Source: a virus
Length of the DNA stretch: 57,406 bases
IMG/VR virus record: IMGVR_UViG_3300044720_000010
Span: 1-57,406 of that record
Strand: one strand, 5' to 3'
In this document: positions 1 through 7,069 of the stretch, one piece after another
Position numbering within the stretch: the stretch's first letter is position 1
How the letters are laid out: every line of letters starts with the position of its first letter
Program-made: the position numbers and the translations under genes
Notes under the pieces: model-generated
Databases searched by the model: none
What the model was told of the DNA's origin: nothing
What the model saw: only the letters and a program-made list of their open reading frames with translations

Positions 1-28
1 TCATTAACACTCCAATGGTGGGTTCAGT

Positions 29-586
29 TTACAGTTTACCCGCCCCCGGAGTAATCGCCTTCTCGTACCTCAGAGAGACGAACACCCGTGAAGGGAGGCT
101 ACCTGCCGCCTTATAGTAGGAGGTATGTTGCCGTATCCGCGTTGGTCCGAGGAACCACGCTCGAATCCGCTCATCTGCATTCGGGTTTAAGGGCTTCTCA
201 TCGACACTCGGCTTCCCGTATTTTGAAGTCAGAATATCTGCTATCTTAATTCCACAGCCAAACGCAAAATTGTCGTTAAGACCTAGAATTACCTGATACA
301 GTCTTTCTTTCTCAAAAATAAAATCGACATAGAAATCGCAGCCATCGACATCGAAATGCTGGATTCCGAAGTGCGGAAATGACCGATCAGAAGCGGCCTT
401 GGGGTATACAGTTTTGAGGGTTGTGGCCCACCTTTCTAACGATCCGCCGTAAACCGTCTGAACTTCTTTTTCAGACATCCCCCATCGGGTTGACTGGAAG
501 CCCTCCAGTGAAACGCCAGGAACTACTGTTTCGGCGCAAACCGGCGCGGCAGTAAGCAACAGCACTAAAACCAGTGTTCGCCACAC
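29..586 (-). CDS. secreted protein of unknown function (185 aa)
   Basis: The protein opens with a typical Sec signal peptide: a short charged start, a leucine-rich core, then Ala-x-Ala-type cleavage near residue 18 (PVCAE). The mature part is about 165 aa, has two cysteines that could pair, and contains no motif I recognise. It sits on the minus strand downstream of the lysogenic repressor and of another secreted protein, and upstream of the RadA-like gene. It could therefore be expressed from the prophage as a conversion factor. The stretch looks more AT-rich than the structural genes, which fits a recently acquired gene. The signal peptide is clear; the function is unknown. Confidence 0.75.
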   Translation of the reverse strand: MWRTLVLVLLLTAAPVCAETVVPGVSLEGFQSTRWGMSEKEVQTVYGGSLERWATTLKTVYPKAASDRSFPHFGIQHFDVDGCDFYVDFIFEKERLYQVILGLNDNFAFGCGIKIADILTSKYGKPSVDEKPLNPNADERIRAWFLGPTRIRQHTSYYKAAGSLPSRVFVSLRYEKAITPGAGKL

Positions 587-600
587 ATTAGCCCCCTTCC

Positions 601-870
601 CTATCTCCTTTTATACTGCCAACGGTTTCGGTCCTCCCCCGCTGGCGTGCGGTAAGGCTCTTGCCACATCAGATATCGGTTATCACCTTCACAGTTGACC
701 ATCCACCCGCCAAAAGCGTAGTCAACAACCAGTGTTGCCCTTTCGCACGGGAAGTTGTTAACCCGTAGCAACCACGCAAATCTCTCGCCGTACTGAGGGG
801 TATAGTCGCCCGCATAAGCAGGGGGAGTGGCCAGTATCAACGCAAGAACGCTCATAAATAACAGCTTCAT
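601..870 (-). CDS. small secreted protein (89 aa)
   Basis: A 20-residue signal peptide ends in Ala-Tyr-Ala-Gly and is followed by a roughly 69-aa mature domain rich in aromatic residues, with two cysteines. No family is recognised. It starts 2 bp after the repressor stop codon and is followed 14 bp later by another secreted protein, so it is probably co-transcribed with the repressor in the lysogen. An envelope role in the lysogen, such as superinfection interference, is possible, but that rests only on position and signal peptide. Confidence 0.7.
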   Translation of the reverse strand: MKLLFMSVLALILATPPAYAGDYTPQYGERFAWLLRVNNFPCERATLVVDYAFGGWMVNCEGDNRYLMWQEPYRTPAGEDRNRWQYKRR

Positions 871-872
871 AT

Positions 873-1610
873 TTACCCTCCCTCCTGATCGGAGCCCACG
901 ATCAAATGAATTTCGCGCACTTCGGCTAAAGGAATCCTAATTTCCTCGCTTGGGTTTAATTGCTCTAAAACCAGTTCTCTAACGTTCTGCTCAACAAACT
1001 GCTTAATAAGCACCGAGTTGTCATTTTTGAACACGACAACATCACGGCCGCGCGACGGAGGCTTGAAGGGGTTTATGTGCAGCAACCAGCCGGGGTAGTA
1101 GCGTGGCTGCATTGAATCCCCAAGCATATAAACCGCGTAGGCTTCCCGAACACCGCCCAAGTTGCCGGGCCGCTGTGTATAGCCCACTATATTATCTTCA
1201 AACATTTCTTGCTCAGACCCGCCTCGGCCGGCACTCCGGATGGGGATCATTTCGCCACGTCGAACGGGCGGCCGTCCGGGGGATGCGGATACGATACCCG
1301 TCGCCTTAACGGGCCGATCGACTGACTCTATATCCTCGACCATGCACCCGAGCTGTTCCGCAATCTGGCGCAAGGTGTAACGCCGGGGTCTTCTCGATCG
1401 CCCCGAAATTATATCGGTGACGGCGGTTTCGCCCAATCCCGCGTCGAGAGACAGCGCTTTAGCGTTGCCATTGTACTTAGGAGAAGCGTCTAACAACGCT
1501 TTCAAACGGCGGCCCGTTTCGGTTACGGGCAGCATTTCGGCCGAATACAGGCTGACGTTTGCCAAAATATGATTTCCCGTTGACTTGATATCCGTAATGG
1601 GATATCCCAT
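873..1610 (-). CDS. S24-family phage repressor (CI/LexA-like)
   Basis: Two-domain repressor of 245 aa. Residues about 30-95 hold a helix-turn-helix (GLGETAVTDIISGRSRRP). Residues about 120-240 form an S24 peptidase-like domain with the catalytic-type serine in LGDSMQP (Ser166) and a matching lysine in VLIKQF (Lys203). The S24 fold suggests RecA-stimulated self-cleavage and thus SOS induction. It is transcribed away from a Cro-like gene across a 60-bp divergent region, the classic immunity switch layout. An internal ATG at residue 26 is an alternative start, and neither start has a strong Shine-Dalgarno. The downstream genes appear to form the lysogeny operon. Confidence 0.9.
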   Translation of the reverse strand: MGYPITDIKSTGNHILANVSLYSAEMLPVTETGRRLKALLDASPKYNGNAKALSLDAGLGETAVTDIISGRSRRPRRYTLRQIAEQLGCMVEDIESVDRPVKATGIVSASPGRPPVRRGEMIPIRSAGRGGSEQEMFEDNIVGYTQRPGNLGGVREAYAVYMLGDSMQPRYYPGWLLHINPFKPPSRGRDVVVFKNDNSVLIKQFVEQNVRELVLEQLNPSEEIRIPLAEVREIHLIVGSDQEGG

Positions 1611-1670
1611 GTCCGGTCACGCCGTTCTCCCCAACAGATAAGGGAGGCGTGCGGAGAAATCTATAACCCA
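1611..1670. promoter_or_regulatory. divergent immunity control region with operator-like dyad
   Basis: This 60-bp gap separates the repressor from the Cro-like gene and must contain both promoters. The arms cacgcc (1619-1624) and ggcgtg (1646-1651) form an inverted repeat, and ttctcc (1624-1629) is mirrored by ggagaa (1653-1658). The dyad is plausible as an operator for the repressor or the Cro-like protein. No clean -10/-35 pair stands out. Confidence 0.45.
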
Positions 1671-1907
1671 ATGAGGGGCAACGTGGAACTCGACTTGGCT
1701 GCTGCGCTCAACGCCGTCCTCGGCAGAGGCGCCCGCAAGCGACTTGCCGCAGAGGCATGTGTGCCAACCGAGACGGCAAAAAACTGGCTGGAAGGCCGCT
1801 ATCCAGCCGCCCGCAAGCGCCAGCTCAGCGCGATCCTCATCCGGCATTGCGATCAGCAACGCAAGGCGCTCGACGCAATCCTACAACAAGCATCGCAGGA
1901 TTTATGA
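1671..1907 (+). CDS. Cro-like DNA-binding protein
   Basis: Small basic protein of 78 aa with a helix-turn-helix-like segment (KRLAAEACVPTETAKNWLEG), the first gene of the rightward early operon and divergent from the repressor. Size and position match Cro-type regulators. Two starts are possible: the ATG at 1671, or a GTG at 1683 that has a better-placed purine-rich site (gagggg) five bases ahead. I keep the longer form. Function is inferred from the weak HTH and the immunity-region location. Confidence 0.6.
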   Translation: MRGNVELDLAAALNAVLGRGARKRLAAEACVPTETAKNWLEGRYPAARKRQLSAILIRHCDQQRKALDAILQQASQDL

Positions 1908-1925
1908 AACGTATATCAATCCGGA

Positions 1926-2138
1926 GTGAATAATTTGTATCTTCTTAAAGCGACTACAGACAAAGACATCCTCAACCAGATAGCTGAGTTCATTAAGTCG
2001 GCTGCATCTGCCGAACGTCATCACGCTTCTCGCGTACACAAAGGTAAGAAGATCGCGAGAGAACGATCTGAATACGCTGCACGGATGTTGGACCAGCTCG
2101 CTATCGACATAAGAGAGAACATGAAGATCGATCGCTAA
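1926..2138 (+). CDS. hypothetical early protein (70 aa)
   Basis: A helical, charged small protein with no recognised family. It begins at GTG, or more plausibly at a TTG at 1935 that lies eight bases after a ggag Shine-Dalgarno. It sits between the Cro-like gene and the GapR-like gene and is probably part of the early operon. The length and codon use look like a real gene, but no motif can be named. Confidence 0.55.
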   Translation: MNNLYLLKATTDKDILNQIAEFIKSAASAERHHASRVHKGKKIARERSEYAARMLDQLAIDIRENMKIDR

Positions 2139-2149
2139 CTACAAACCGC

Positions 2150-2207
2150 TTGACACGCTCCAACACACAACTCCACTATCACCTAATAGACGAATTGGAG
2201 TTGACAG
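2150..2207 (+). promoter_or_regulatory. candidate sigma70 promoter ahead of the GapR-like gene
   Basis: A perfect -35 hexamer ttgaca (2150-2155) is followed after 18 bases by cactat (2174-2179), a moderate -10. A ggag ribosome site lies just before the ATG at 2208. This would drive the GapR-ParB-pentapeptide group separately from the Cro-like gene. Confidence 0.4.
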
Positions 2208-2525
2208 ATGGCGAAGGGTGGTGACGGTCGGAAGATAGAGCCAGACGACAACTACGATCCATCACTCGACGCACCAACACCACGGGACGTAGGTGGCATC
2301 AGCGGACAACGGCTCCTTTCGTTCATAGAACGAGTCGAGAGGCTGAACGAGGAGACAGCCGCACTACGAGCTGACATCAAGGAAATAATGAAGGAAGCTA
2401 AAGGATCAGGCTTTGATGTCAAGATCATCCGCTTCCTTATCAAGATACGCCAGCAAGACGCCGACGACGCAAACGAGTTTGAAGCACGCGTGGACACCTA
2501 CAAACGCGCTATTGGTATGGGGTAA
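2208..2525 (+). CDS. GapR-like nucleoid-associated protein (DUF2312)
   Basis: Residues about 28-105 carry the DUF2312/GapR signature: GISGQRLLSFIERVERL, then a charged helix, then SGFDVKIIRFLIKIR and a final helix ending YKRAIGMG. In Caulobacter and relatives GapR clamps overtwisted DNA ahead of polymerases and helps type II topoisomerases. The phage copy has a 25-30-residue acidic N-terminal extension. It is followed two bases later by a ParB-like gene and then by a pentapeptide-repeat gene. The family call is strong; the role in this phage (protecting replication or remodelling the host nucleoid) is inferred. Confidence 0.88.
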   Translation: MAKGGDGRKIEPDDNYDPSLDAPTPRDVGGISGQRLLSFIERVERLNEETAALRADIKEIMKEAKGSGFDVKIIRFLIKIRQQDADDANEFEARVDTYKRAIGMG

Positions 2526-2527
2526 AC

Positions 2528-3547
2528 ATGGACATGCTAACCGACTACACCGCCGAGTTCCAACAGGGTGGCGTAAAGGCTGCCATCGCGGCCACTGGCG
2601 CCAAGAGCGGCGACCTGTTGATGGTGCCGATCGACAAAATACGGGTGCCCGAAGGGCTTAATGTACGCGACCGTACAGAAGCCTACGAACGGCACATCGA
2701 AATGCTGTGCGACTCTATCATCGAAAACGGTTTCTTCCGGTGGATGCCGTTGCGTGGCTACGCTGCCAAGGTCGGCGACGAAACGGTGATCTACGTCACG
2801 GGTGGCTTCTCCCGGCTGGAGGCTGCCAAGCTGGCGATCAAACGAGCCAGCATACCGCTTGAAGTGTTGCCGGTGGTGCTGACGCCAAGCGGCACGTCTA
2901 TGGCCGATATCCAGCTCGGCTTGGCGATGGACAACACCGGCCGAGCGCTCACCCCCTACGAGCGTGGCCGGGTGGTCAAGCGGCTAATCGGCTACGGCTG
3001 GAGCCAGCAGGACATCGCCACCAAACTCGTTGTCTCACAGGCTTACGTGAACAACCTGCTTTACTTGCACGGTCTGCCACAGGCCATACAGGACATGGTG
3101 ATGCGCGATCAGGTGAGCGCCAACCACGCCGTCACCACCGCCAAGGCGGTCGGCCCCGACGAGGCCCTGAAGACGTTCCAAGACGCATTATTAGTTACTA
3201 ATAACGAGCGCATCGAAGGCGACCCGTCATCCGAGGACGATGACATCGAAAAGGGCGGAAGCGCTGGCCGAATCAGGCCAAAGGCAACCGGCGTCGTCAG
3301 CAAGAAAATCATTTTGGCGGCGGTAGACTACGCGATTGCGCTTGGCGACATCGAGTTCCTGATCCGCTGGCGCAAGGGCGAGAAGGACGCCGTTGACGAA
3401 CTCGCGGCCACGCTGAAGAAGCCCAAGGCCGTCAAAGCCAAGGCCGTTAAGGCCAAGCGCAAAACCAAAGCGCAGAAAACGGCTGACGCTGTTGCGGCGG
3501 CCGAGATCGGCAAGGCGGCTGACGAACTGGAGGATGACGACCTGTAA
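2528..3547 (+). CDS. ParB-like nuclease-domain protein
   Basis: 339 aa. Residues about 25-115 form a ParB/Srx-type N-terminal domain (IDKIRVPEGLNVRDR, then VTGGFSRLEAAKLA in place of the usual GERR-type box). Next comes a ParB-style helix-turn-helix (GWSQQDIATKLVVSQAYVNN, about 158-177). The C-terminus is a lysine/alanine-rich tail of about 60 residues that could bind DNA non-specifically. No ParA partner is seen nearby, which argues against a standard partition system and for a transcriptional or DNA-organising role. The gene is coupled to the GapR-like gene, and its stop overlaps the ribosome site of the next gene. Confidence 0.82.
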   Translation: MDMLTDYTAEFQQGGVKAAIAATGAKSGDLLMVPIDKIRVPEGLNVRDRTEAYERHIEMLCDSIIENGFFRWMPLRGYAAKVGDETVIYVTGGFSRLEAAKLAIKRASIPLEVLPVVLTPSGTSMADIQLGLAMDNTGRALTPYERGRVVKRLIGYGWSQQDIATKLVVSQAYVNNLLYLHGLPQAIQDMVMRDQVSANHAVTTAKAVGPDEALKTFQDALLVTNNERIEGDPSSEDDDIEKGGSAGRIRPKATGVVSKKIILAAVDYAIALGDIEFLIRWRKGEKDAVDELAATLKKPKAVKAKAVKAKRKTKAQKTADAVAAAEIGKAADELEDDDL

Positions 3548-3560
3548 AGGAGGCCGAACC

Positions 3561-4175
3561 GTGGAAATCCGTCATCAGCATACCAACGAAGTTCTACGAA
3601 CAGTAGAGGGTGTGAACCTCCAGGGTGTGAACCTCCGGGGTGCGTACCTCCAGGGTGCGAACCTCCAGGATGCGAACCTCCAGGATGCGAACCTCCGGGA
3701 TGCGAACCTCCAGGGTGCGTACCTCCAGGGTGCGTACCTCCGGGGTGTAAACCTCCGGGGTGCAGACCTCCGGGGTGCGTACCTCCAGGGTGCGAACCTC
3801 CAGGATGCGAACCTCCGGGGTGCGTACCTCCAGGGTGTGAACCTCCAGGGTGTAAACCTCCGGGGTGCAGACCTCCGGGGTGCGTACCTCCGGGGTGCGT
3901 ACCTCCGGGGTGCGTACCTCCAGGGTGCGAACCTCCAGGATGCGAACCTCCGGGATGCGAACCTCCAGGATGCGAACCTCCAGGGTGTGAAAGGCTATAT
4001 TTGTCTTGGAACAGACACGCGCAACTATCACTTTCGCGCGGTCAAGTGGTCAGACGGCTGGCGGGTAAACGCAGGCTGCCGGTGGTTCACTGTTGCCGAA
4101 GCGGTAGCACACTGGACCGCCAAGGGTAACAACGACGCTTTGGCTCGCGTAGCCATCGTAACGGCTCACAAGTAA
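3561..4175 (+). CDS. pentapeptide-repeat protein
   Basis: 204 aa from a GTG start. The start is set by a near-consensus aaggagg (3547-3553) overlapping the ParB stop, seven bases upstream. Residues 17-141 are 25 perfect tandem pentapeptides of the A(N/Y/D)L(Q/R)(G/D) kind, predicted to form a right-handed quadrilateral beta-helix. The last 60 residues form a separate conserved-looking tail (WSDGWRVNAGCRWFTVAEA). Some pentapeptide proteins (MfpA, Qnr) mimic DNA and bind gyrase, and the GapR neighbour makes a topology link attractive. That remains inference. Confidence 0.85.
   Translation: MEIRHQHTNEVLRTVEGVNLQGVNLRGAYLQGANLQDANLQDANLRDANLQGAYLQGAYLRGVNLRGADLRGAYLQGANLQDANLRGAYLQGVNLQGVNLRGADLRGAYLRGAYLRGAYLQGANLQDANLRDANLQDANLQGVKGYICLGTDTRNYHFRAVKWSDGWRVNAGCRWFTVAEAVAHWTAKGNNDALARVAIVTAHK
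3609..3983 (+). repeat. 25 x 15-bp tandem repeat encoding the pentapeptides
   Basis: Every unit is exactly 15 bp and contains the core acctcc, spaced at strict 15-bp steps from 3616 to 3976. Variation is confined to a few positions in each unit, and nearly all of it changes the encoded residue (G/D, A/V, N/Y/D, Q/R). A 105-bp (seven-unit) higher-order period is visible: units 10-12 and 17-19 encode the same block. This points to expansion by slippage or unequal recombination. Confidence 0.95.
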
Positions 4176-4288
4176 ATGGGCCGGTAAAACCCTCCGGATG
4201 GCTTACAGTAAAGTTCAAGCTGCCGATCGACGCTACGCAACTCACCGCCTCGCCGCGCATCGCAACTCAACGCAATGGGCTACCGCAA
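4176..4288. other. decayed partial duplicate of the next gene's start
   Basis: This gap contains the 24-bp string at 4211-4234 that recurs unchanged at 4358-4381 inside the next gene. It also shares flanking pieces with that gene's start (aaatgggc, atggct-tacag against atggctcacgg). I see no open reading frame of useful length. It looks like a degraded tandem duplication of the first 90 bp of the downstream gene. Confidence 0.6.
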
Positions 4289-4615
4289 ATGGGCTGGAGT
4301 TATAAAGTCTTAAAGATGGGCCGTGACGGTAGGGCGGAATGGCTCACGGCCGAGCTGAAGTTCAAGCTGCCGATCGACGCTGCACGTGCTGCTATGGCTT
4401 ACATGGTTTCGCACGCCGATCGCGGAGAAATGGTTGTCGTCAGCTTGGAGCCGTCGCCCGAGTTGAAGCCGGTAACTGATCGGCTGCGCGAGCATCAAGT
4501 CATGCTTGACTATCTGAAAGCAGTTTACCGGCGCAATTCCAGCATGGAGTTGGGCGACCTAATCCGCGAAATCGATCCGTATTGGATAGAGCCTAATGGA
4601 CAAAATCCAGCTTGA
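4289..4615 (+). CDS. hypothetical early protein (108 aa)
   Basis: Mixed alpha/beta small protein with no recognised family. A part of its beginning is duplicated, in degraded form, just upstream. The last 20 bases overlap the next gene. It belongs to the run of small early genes between the pentapeptide-repeat gene and thyX. Confidence 0.6.
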   Translation: MGWSYKVLKMGRDGRAEWLTAELKFKLPIDAARAAMAYMVSHADRGEMVVVSLEPSPELKPVTDRLREHQVMLDYLKAVYRRNSSMELGDLIREIDPYWIEPNGQNPA

Positions 4616-4799
4616 CACCCGTGACCGGCGCAACCTGTACCGGGAAGACTCGGAAAACGTGTTTGCTGTCGGCATATCGTCTGATGAGCCGGCCGTTGAA
4701 CTGATTGGCGACGTGGTTGAGACGCTGACAGACGCGATCGACACTTTGCGCCAAACCGGAGGGCGGTTCGCATACGTCGTAATGAGGATCGAACGATGA
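4596..4799 (+). CDS. hypothetical early protein (67 aa)
   Basis: Acidic small protein with a predicted helix near the end (ETLTDAIDTLRQ). It begins inside the 3' end of the preceding gene and overlaps the next by ATGA, indicating translational coupling. No family recognised. Confidence 0.55.
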   Translation: MDKIQLDTRDRRNLYREDSENVFAVGISSDEPAVELIGDVVETLTDAIDTLRQTGGRFAYVVMRIER

Positions 4800-5005
4800 A
4801 GCCTTACGATGAACGGCTAGGCTGTCTCGCGTTTCCACAAGACGGCGTGTGGCTTGTCGTAGAGCCCAGCGGCAAACTGATAGCCTGTACCGGAAATGAT
4901 GAGTACGAGGCTCGCGCCATAGCGCAATACCACAACTTAGTAGGTGATCTATGCCATACGCTCGCCGTGCCAGCGATCGCGGGTGGCGAGGGAGAGCCGA
5001 CATGA
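4796..5005 (+). CDS. hypothetical early protein (69 aa)
   Basis: Begins in an ATGA overlap with the previous gene and ends in an ATGA overlap with the next. It has a beta-strand-rich start (GVWLVVEPSGKLIACTG) followed by a helix (YEARAIAQYHN). The fold is not recognised. The coupling on both sides supports it as a real gene. Confidence 0.55.
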   Translation: MKPYDERLGCLAFPQDGVWLVVEPSGKLIACTGNDEYEARAIAQYHNLVGDLCHTLAVPAIAGGEGEPT

Positions 5006-5448
5006 GCGAGAACCCGCCACGCGCCGATGCGACGCAGCATGCTGAAAAGTTTATGAGGGTAGTAAAGAACTATGTAGCAAACACGCCAATATTTACAGGG
5101 CATCTTGCCCTCGCCCTACAGCAGTACGGCGACGGGCGAGCCCGCGAGGCACGCAACGTCCTAATCGACCGGCACGACTCCACTTCTGGCGATCATGTCC
5201 TGGCGAACTGCGCCTTCTGTCAACTCGTAGATCACGTCCGCCGCGAGGCCAGAGCAGCGGCGCTTGTTGGTGTACGGGGCGCCTATCGGGCGATCCGCGC
5301 GCAACAGGTCCACCATCAAAGTCTTGCAGACACTGAAGGCATTGCCGGCAGAGACAATGATCGTGCCCTCGCCCATGCCTATCGCATCGCGGCGAACACG
5401 ATAGAGAACGTACTCCTAGAAGCTGCCACCGAGGACGAGATCCCATGA
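5002..5448 (+). CDS. hypothetical early protein (148 aa)
   Basis: The ATG at 5002 overlaps the preceding stop (ATGA), so I prefer it to the in-frame ATG at 4951. Mostly helical, with a CAFC pair (Cys-x2-Cys) near the middle and several histidines, so metal binding is possible. No family recognised. It is part of the chain of coupled early genes. Confidence 0.6.
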   Translation: MSENPPRADATQHAEKFMRVVKNYVANTPIFTGHLALALQQYGDGRAREARNVLIDRHDSTSGDHVLANCAFCQLVDHVRREARAAALVGVRGAYRAIRAQQVHHQSLADTEGIAGRDNDRALAHAYRIAANTIENVLLEAATEDEIP

Positions 5449-5481
5449 CCGCGAGCGCCCTCGCCTCGAAGCCGCCGTCCG

Positions 5482-5574
5482 ATGGAACATGATTATTGGT
5501 GGCAGATGCTACGCGCAGCGATCTTCGCGTTGGCGTTCTGCGGTGGCTGGGAAATAGCTAAGCTAACGCCATGA
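5482..5574 (+). CDS. 30-aa membrane peptide
   Basis: A short open frame encodes a peptide with a hydrophobic stretch (MLRAAIFALAFCGGW) flanked by polar ends, consistent with one transmembrane segment. Its TGA overlaps the next ATG. A 15-codon frame (5445-5492) bridges it to the preceding gene and may act only as a translation relay. Evidence rests on overlaps and hydrophobicity. Confidence 0.4.
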   Translation: MEHDYWWQMLRAAIFALAFCGGWEIAKLTP

Positions 5575-5750
5575 AGCTAATCGCCTACCGTTGTGGTCTG
5601 CCCGCTTGGGTCAGAGGTAAGTGCAAGCGGCAAGGCGGTACGCGCATCTGTGGCGTATGTCTCGGCGATCTGTATCAACAGGACTTTCATGAACCAAGAC
5701 ACCCTAGACGAAGCCGTAAAAGCCGCCAAACGGTTCCTCGAACTCGCTGA
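5571..5750 (+). CDS. small Cys-containing basic peptide (59 aa)
   Basis: Starts in an ATGA overlap with the membrane peptide. It has four cysteines in its first 30 residues (CG, KCKRQGG, CGVC), possibly zinc-binding, and an arginine-rich tail. The tail overlaps the next gene in another frame by 62 bp, so the gene may be shorter or not expressed. Low certainty. Confidence 0.35.
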   Translation: MKLIAYRCGLPAWVRGKCKRQGGTRICGVCLGDLYQQDFHEPRHPRRSRKSRQTVPRTR

Positions 5751-5853
5751 GAACTTAGAGTTAGGCATCGTAGGCACCCGTGCATCGGGAGCCGTCAAGC
5801 GGGCCAGCATGGACCTGACGCGAGCGTTAACCGATTTAAGGAAACCGGGATGA
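5689..5853 (+). CDS. hypothetical helical protein (54 aa)
   Basis: The ATG at 5689 follows an agga site and gives a clean amphipathic helical protein. An upstream in-frame extension looks less protein-like. It ends in an ATGA overlap with the next small gene. No family recognised. Confidence 0.5.
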   Translation: MNQDTLDEAVKAAKRFLELAENLELGIVGTRASGAVKRASMDLTRALTDLRKPG

Positions 5854-5996
5854 TACAAATCTGTATCTTAAACCCGAGACTAGAACGCAGATGGGGCTTA
5901 CGGTTCCCACTATACAACTACCACTGGCTGGTTTTATGGCTTGGCTGGGTCGAGCTAAGATTTGGCCGATGGCCGTCGATACGGAGAGAACCATGA
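5850..5996 (+). CDS. 48-aa tryptophan-rich peptide
   Basis: A coupled frame (ATGA at both ends) encodes a peptide with an aromatic, hydrophobic middle (YNYHWLVLWLGWVELRFG) between arginine-rich ends, likely membrane-associated. Too short for a family call. Its position in an unbroken chain of stop/start overlaps is the main support. Confidence 0.45.
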   Translation: MIQICILNPRLERRWGLRFPLYNYHWLVLWLGWVELRFGRWPSIRREP

Positions 5997-6268
5997 GCAC
6001 CATAGACGACCTGAAGGCCAAGGTAGATCGACTGCGGGATCAACTACGTGACGCGCAGAAGTCGTACAACGACGCCAGGATCGCAGAATACCCGATCAAG
6101 CCGGGACAGGTGTTTATTAATAAGAAGGGTCAGCGTGGTCAAGTTATCAATTTAGAAGTTCACTATGGTAGAATTACCCCGATACTCGGGTTGTTTAATA
6201 AAGACGGCACCCTCGGTGCTCGTGAAAGTGTCATGAACCACTGGCTTGAGTGGAAGGCAGAGCAATGA
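5993..6268 (+). CDS. hypothetical protein with N-terminal coiled coil (91 aa)
   Basis: The start at 5993 overlaps the previous stop. Residues 1-30 form a heptad-like helix (LKAKVDRLRDQLRDAQ), followed by a small beta domain beginning KPGQVFINKKGQRGQVI that resembles a KOW/SH3-type strand pair. Function unknown. Coupled by ATGA to the next gene. Confidence 0.6.
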   Translation: MSTIDDLKAKVDRLRDQLRDAQKSYNDARIAEYPIKPGQVFINKKGQRGQVINLEVHYGRITPILGLFNKDGTLGARESVMNHWLEWKAEQ

Positions 6269-6609
6269 CCGATGACCCGAGAGTCCAACGCCTGAACGCC
6301 GTTGCAGCCCAAATGATTACCGATCACAAGTATGACCCGCACTTCGCCGGGATGGCTGAGCGGATCGACATAGAGACGCGGCTGTTCTTGGCTCGGTGTG
6401 ACGCGCTCCGCGAACTCGCGCTCAAAGATATGTTGGACCTGCGCAGTCAGTTTAGCGACGAACGGTATGCCGTGGAAACTGATCGGAAGATCGGTTTCTA
6501 CACGCAAGTCGATGGTCGATGGATAGTAACACCCCCATCAACGGAGAAGTTACGTGCGACAGCAATTGCGGTGATGCACTACTGCGCCGGCACTCCGCAA
6601 CAGGATTGA
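6265..6609 (+). CDS. hypothetical early protein (114 aa)
   Basis: Helical acidic protein starting in an ATGA overlap, with no recognised family. It ends the tightly coupled part of the early chain; the next gene begins 44 bp later. Confidence 0.55.
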   Translation: MTDDPRVQRLNAVAAQMITDHKYDPHFAGMAERIDIETRLFLARCDALRELALKDMLDLRSQFSDERYAVETDRKIGFYTQVDGRWIVTPPSTEKLRATAIAVMHYCAGTPQQD

Positions 6610-6653
6610 TCCATCACGAAAATCGCTGAGATACTTTCACACGAGCTGAAGCA

Positions 6654-6830
6654 ATGATCTCCGCTAAACAGCGTGTCGCCATCCACATGGCCGCTGCACT
6701 CCCGCTCGACCTACCGCCTCGCCGTACTGCGTTCCACGTATGGAAGTGGTGGATGCACCTTGCGCTCATGGCGTTCGCGTCAACGTGGGTCGCGGTAGGC
6801 GTTGTCTACATACTACGGAAGGGGATGTAA
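6654..6830 (+). CDS. small single-span membrane protein (58 aa)
   Basis: The C-terminal half holds one clear transmembrane helix (HLALMAFASTWVAVGVVYIL) preceded by a basic/aromatic stretch and ending in RKGM, so the topology is likely N-in or N-out with a short tail. It lies among early genes, far from the lysis genes, so a holin role is less likely than membrane tethering or host interference. No family recognised. Confidence 0.5.
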   Translation: MISAKQRVAIHMAAALPLDLPPRRTAFHVWKWWMHLALMAFASTWVAVGVVYILRKGM

Positions 6831-6832
6831 CT

Positions 6833-7069
6833 GTGAGCAGCCACCATAGACGGTCAAGGGTCTGGCTTGAAAAACGTCTAGCCACTTATCCGTACTTGGC
6901 AACTGCACCCGTATCAACCAGACCGCAAGACGTTGACCCGGCCATACAGGAAACCTGTTGCTCGGCTGTACTCCATACAGGCGTTCGGACTTGGGCGTTC
7001 GTCTCACCTGAATCCAGGGGTGTGTTCCTGCAAACCGTACCTATGGCTCAGCAGGTTGATGGGCTGTGA
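6833..7069 (+). CDS. hypothetical protein (78 aa, GTG start)
   Basis: A GTG two bases after the previous stop opens a 78-aa frame that ends in a GTGA overlap with the next gene. The composition is basic at the start and otherwise unremarkable. A competing frame (6933-7433) looks less protein-like and runs through the next gene. Confidence 0.4.
   Translation: MSSHHRRSRVWLEKRLATYPYLATAPVSTRPQDVDPAIQETCCSAVLHTGVRTWAFVSPESRGVFLQTVPMAQQVDGL

Noticed and set aside
3609-3983. Possible CRISPR or diversity-generating target
   Set aside because: Units are 15 bp with no spacers, lie in frame in a coding gene, and there is no cas gene or reverse transcriptase in the window.
3594-4031. 145-codon minus-strand frame across the pentapeptide tract
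   Set aside because: It is only the complement of the 15-bp repeat; any open frame persists through a period divisible by three. No ribosome site.
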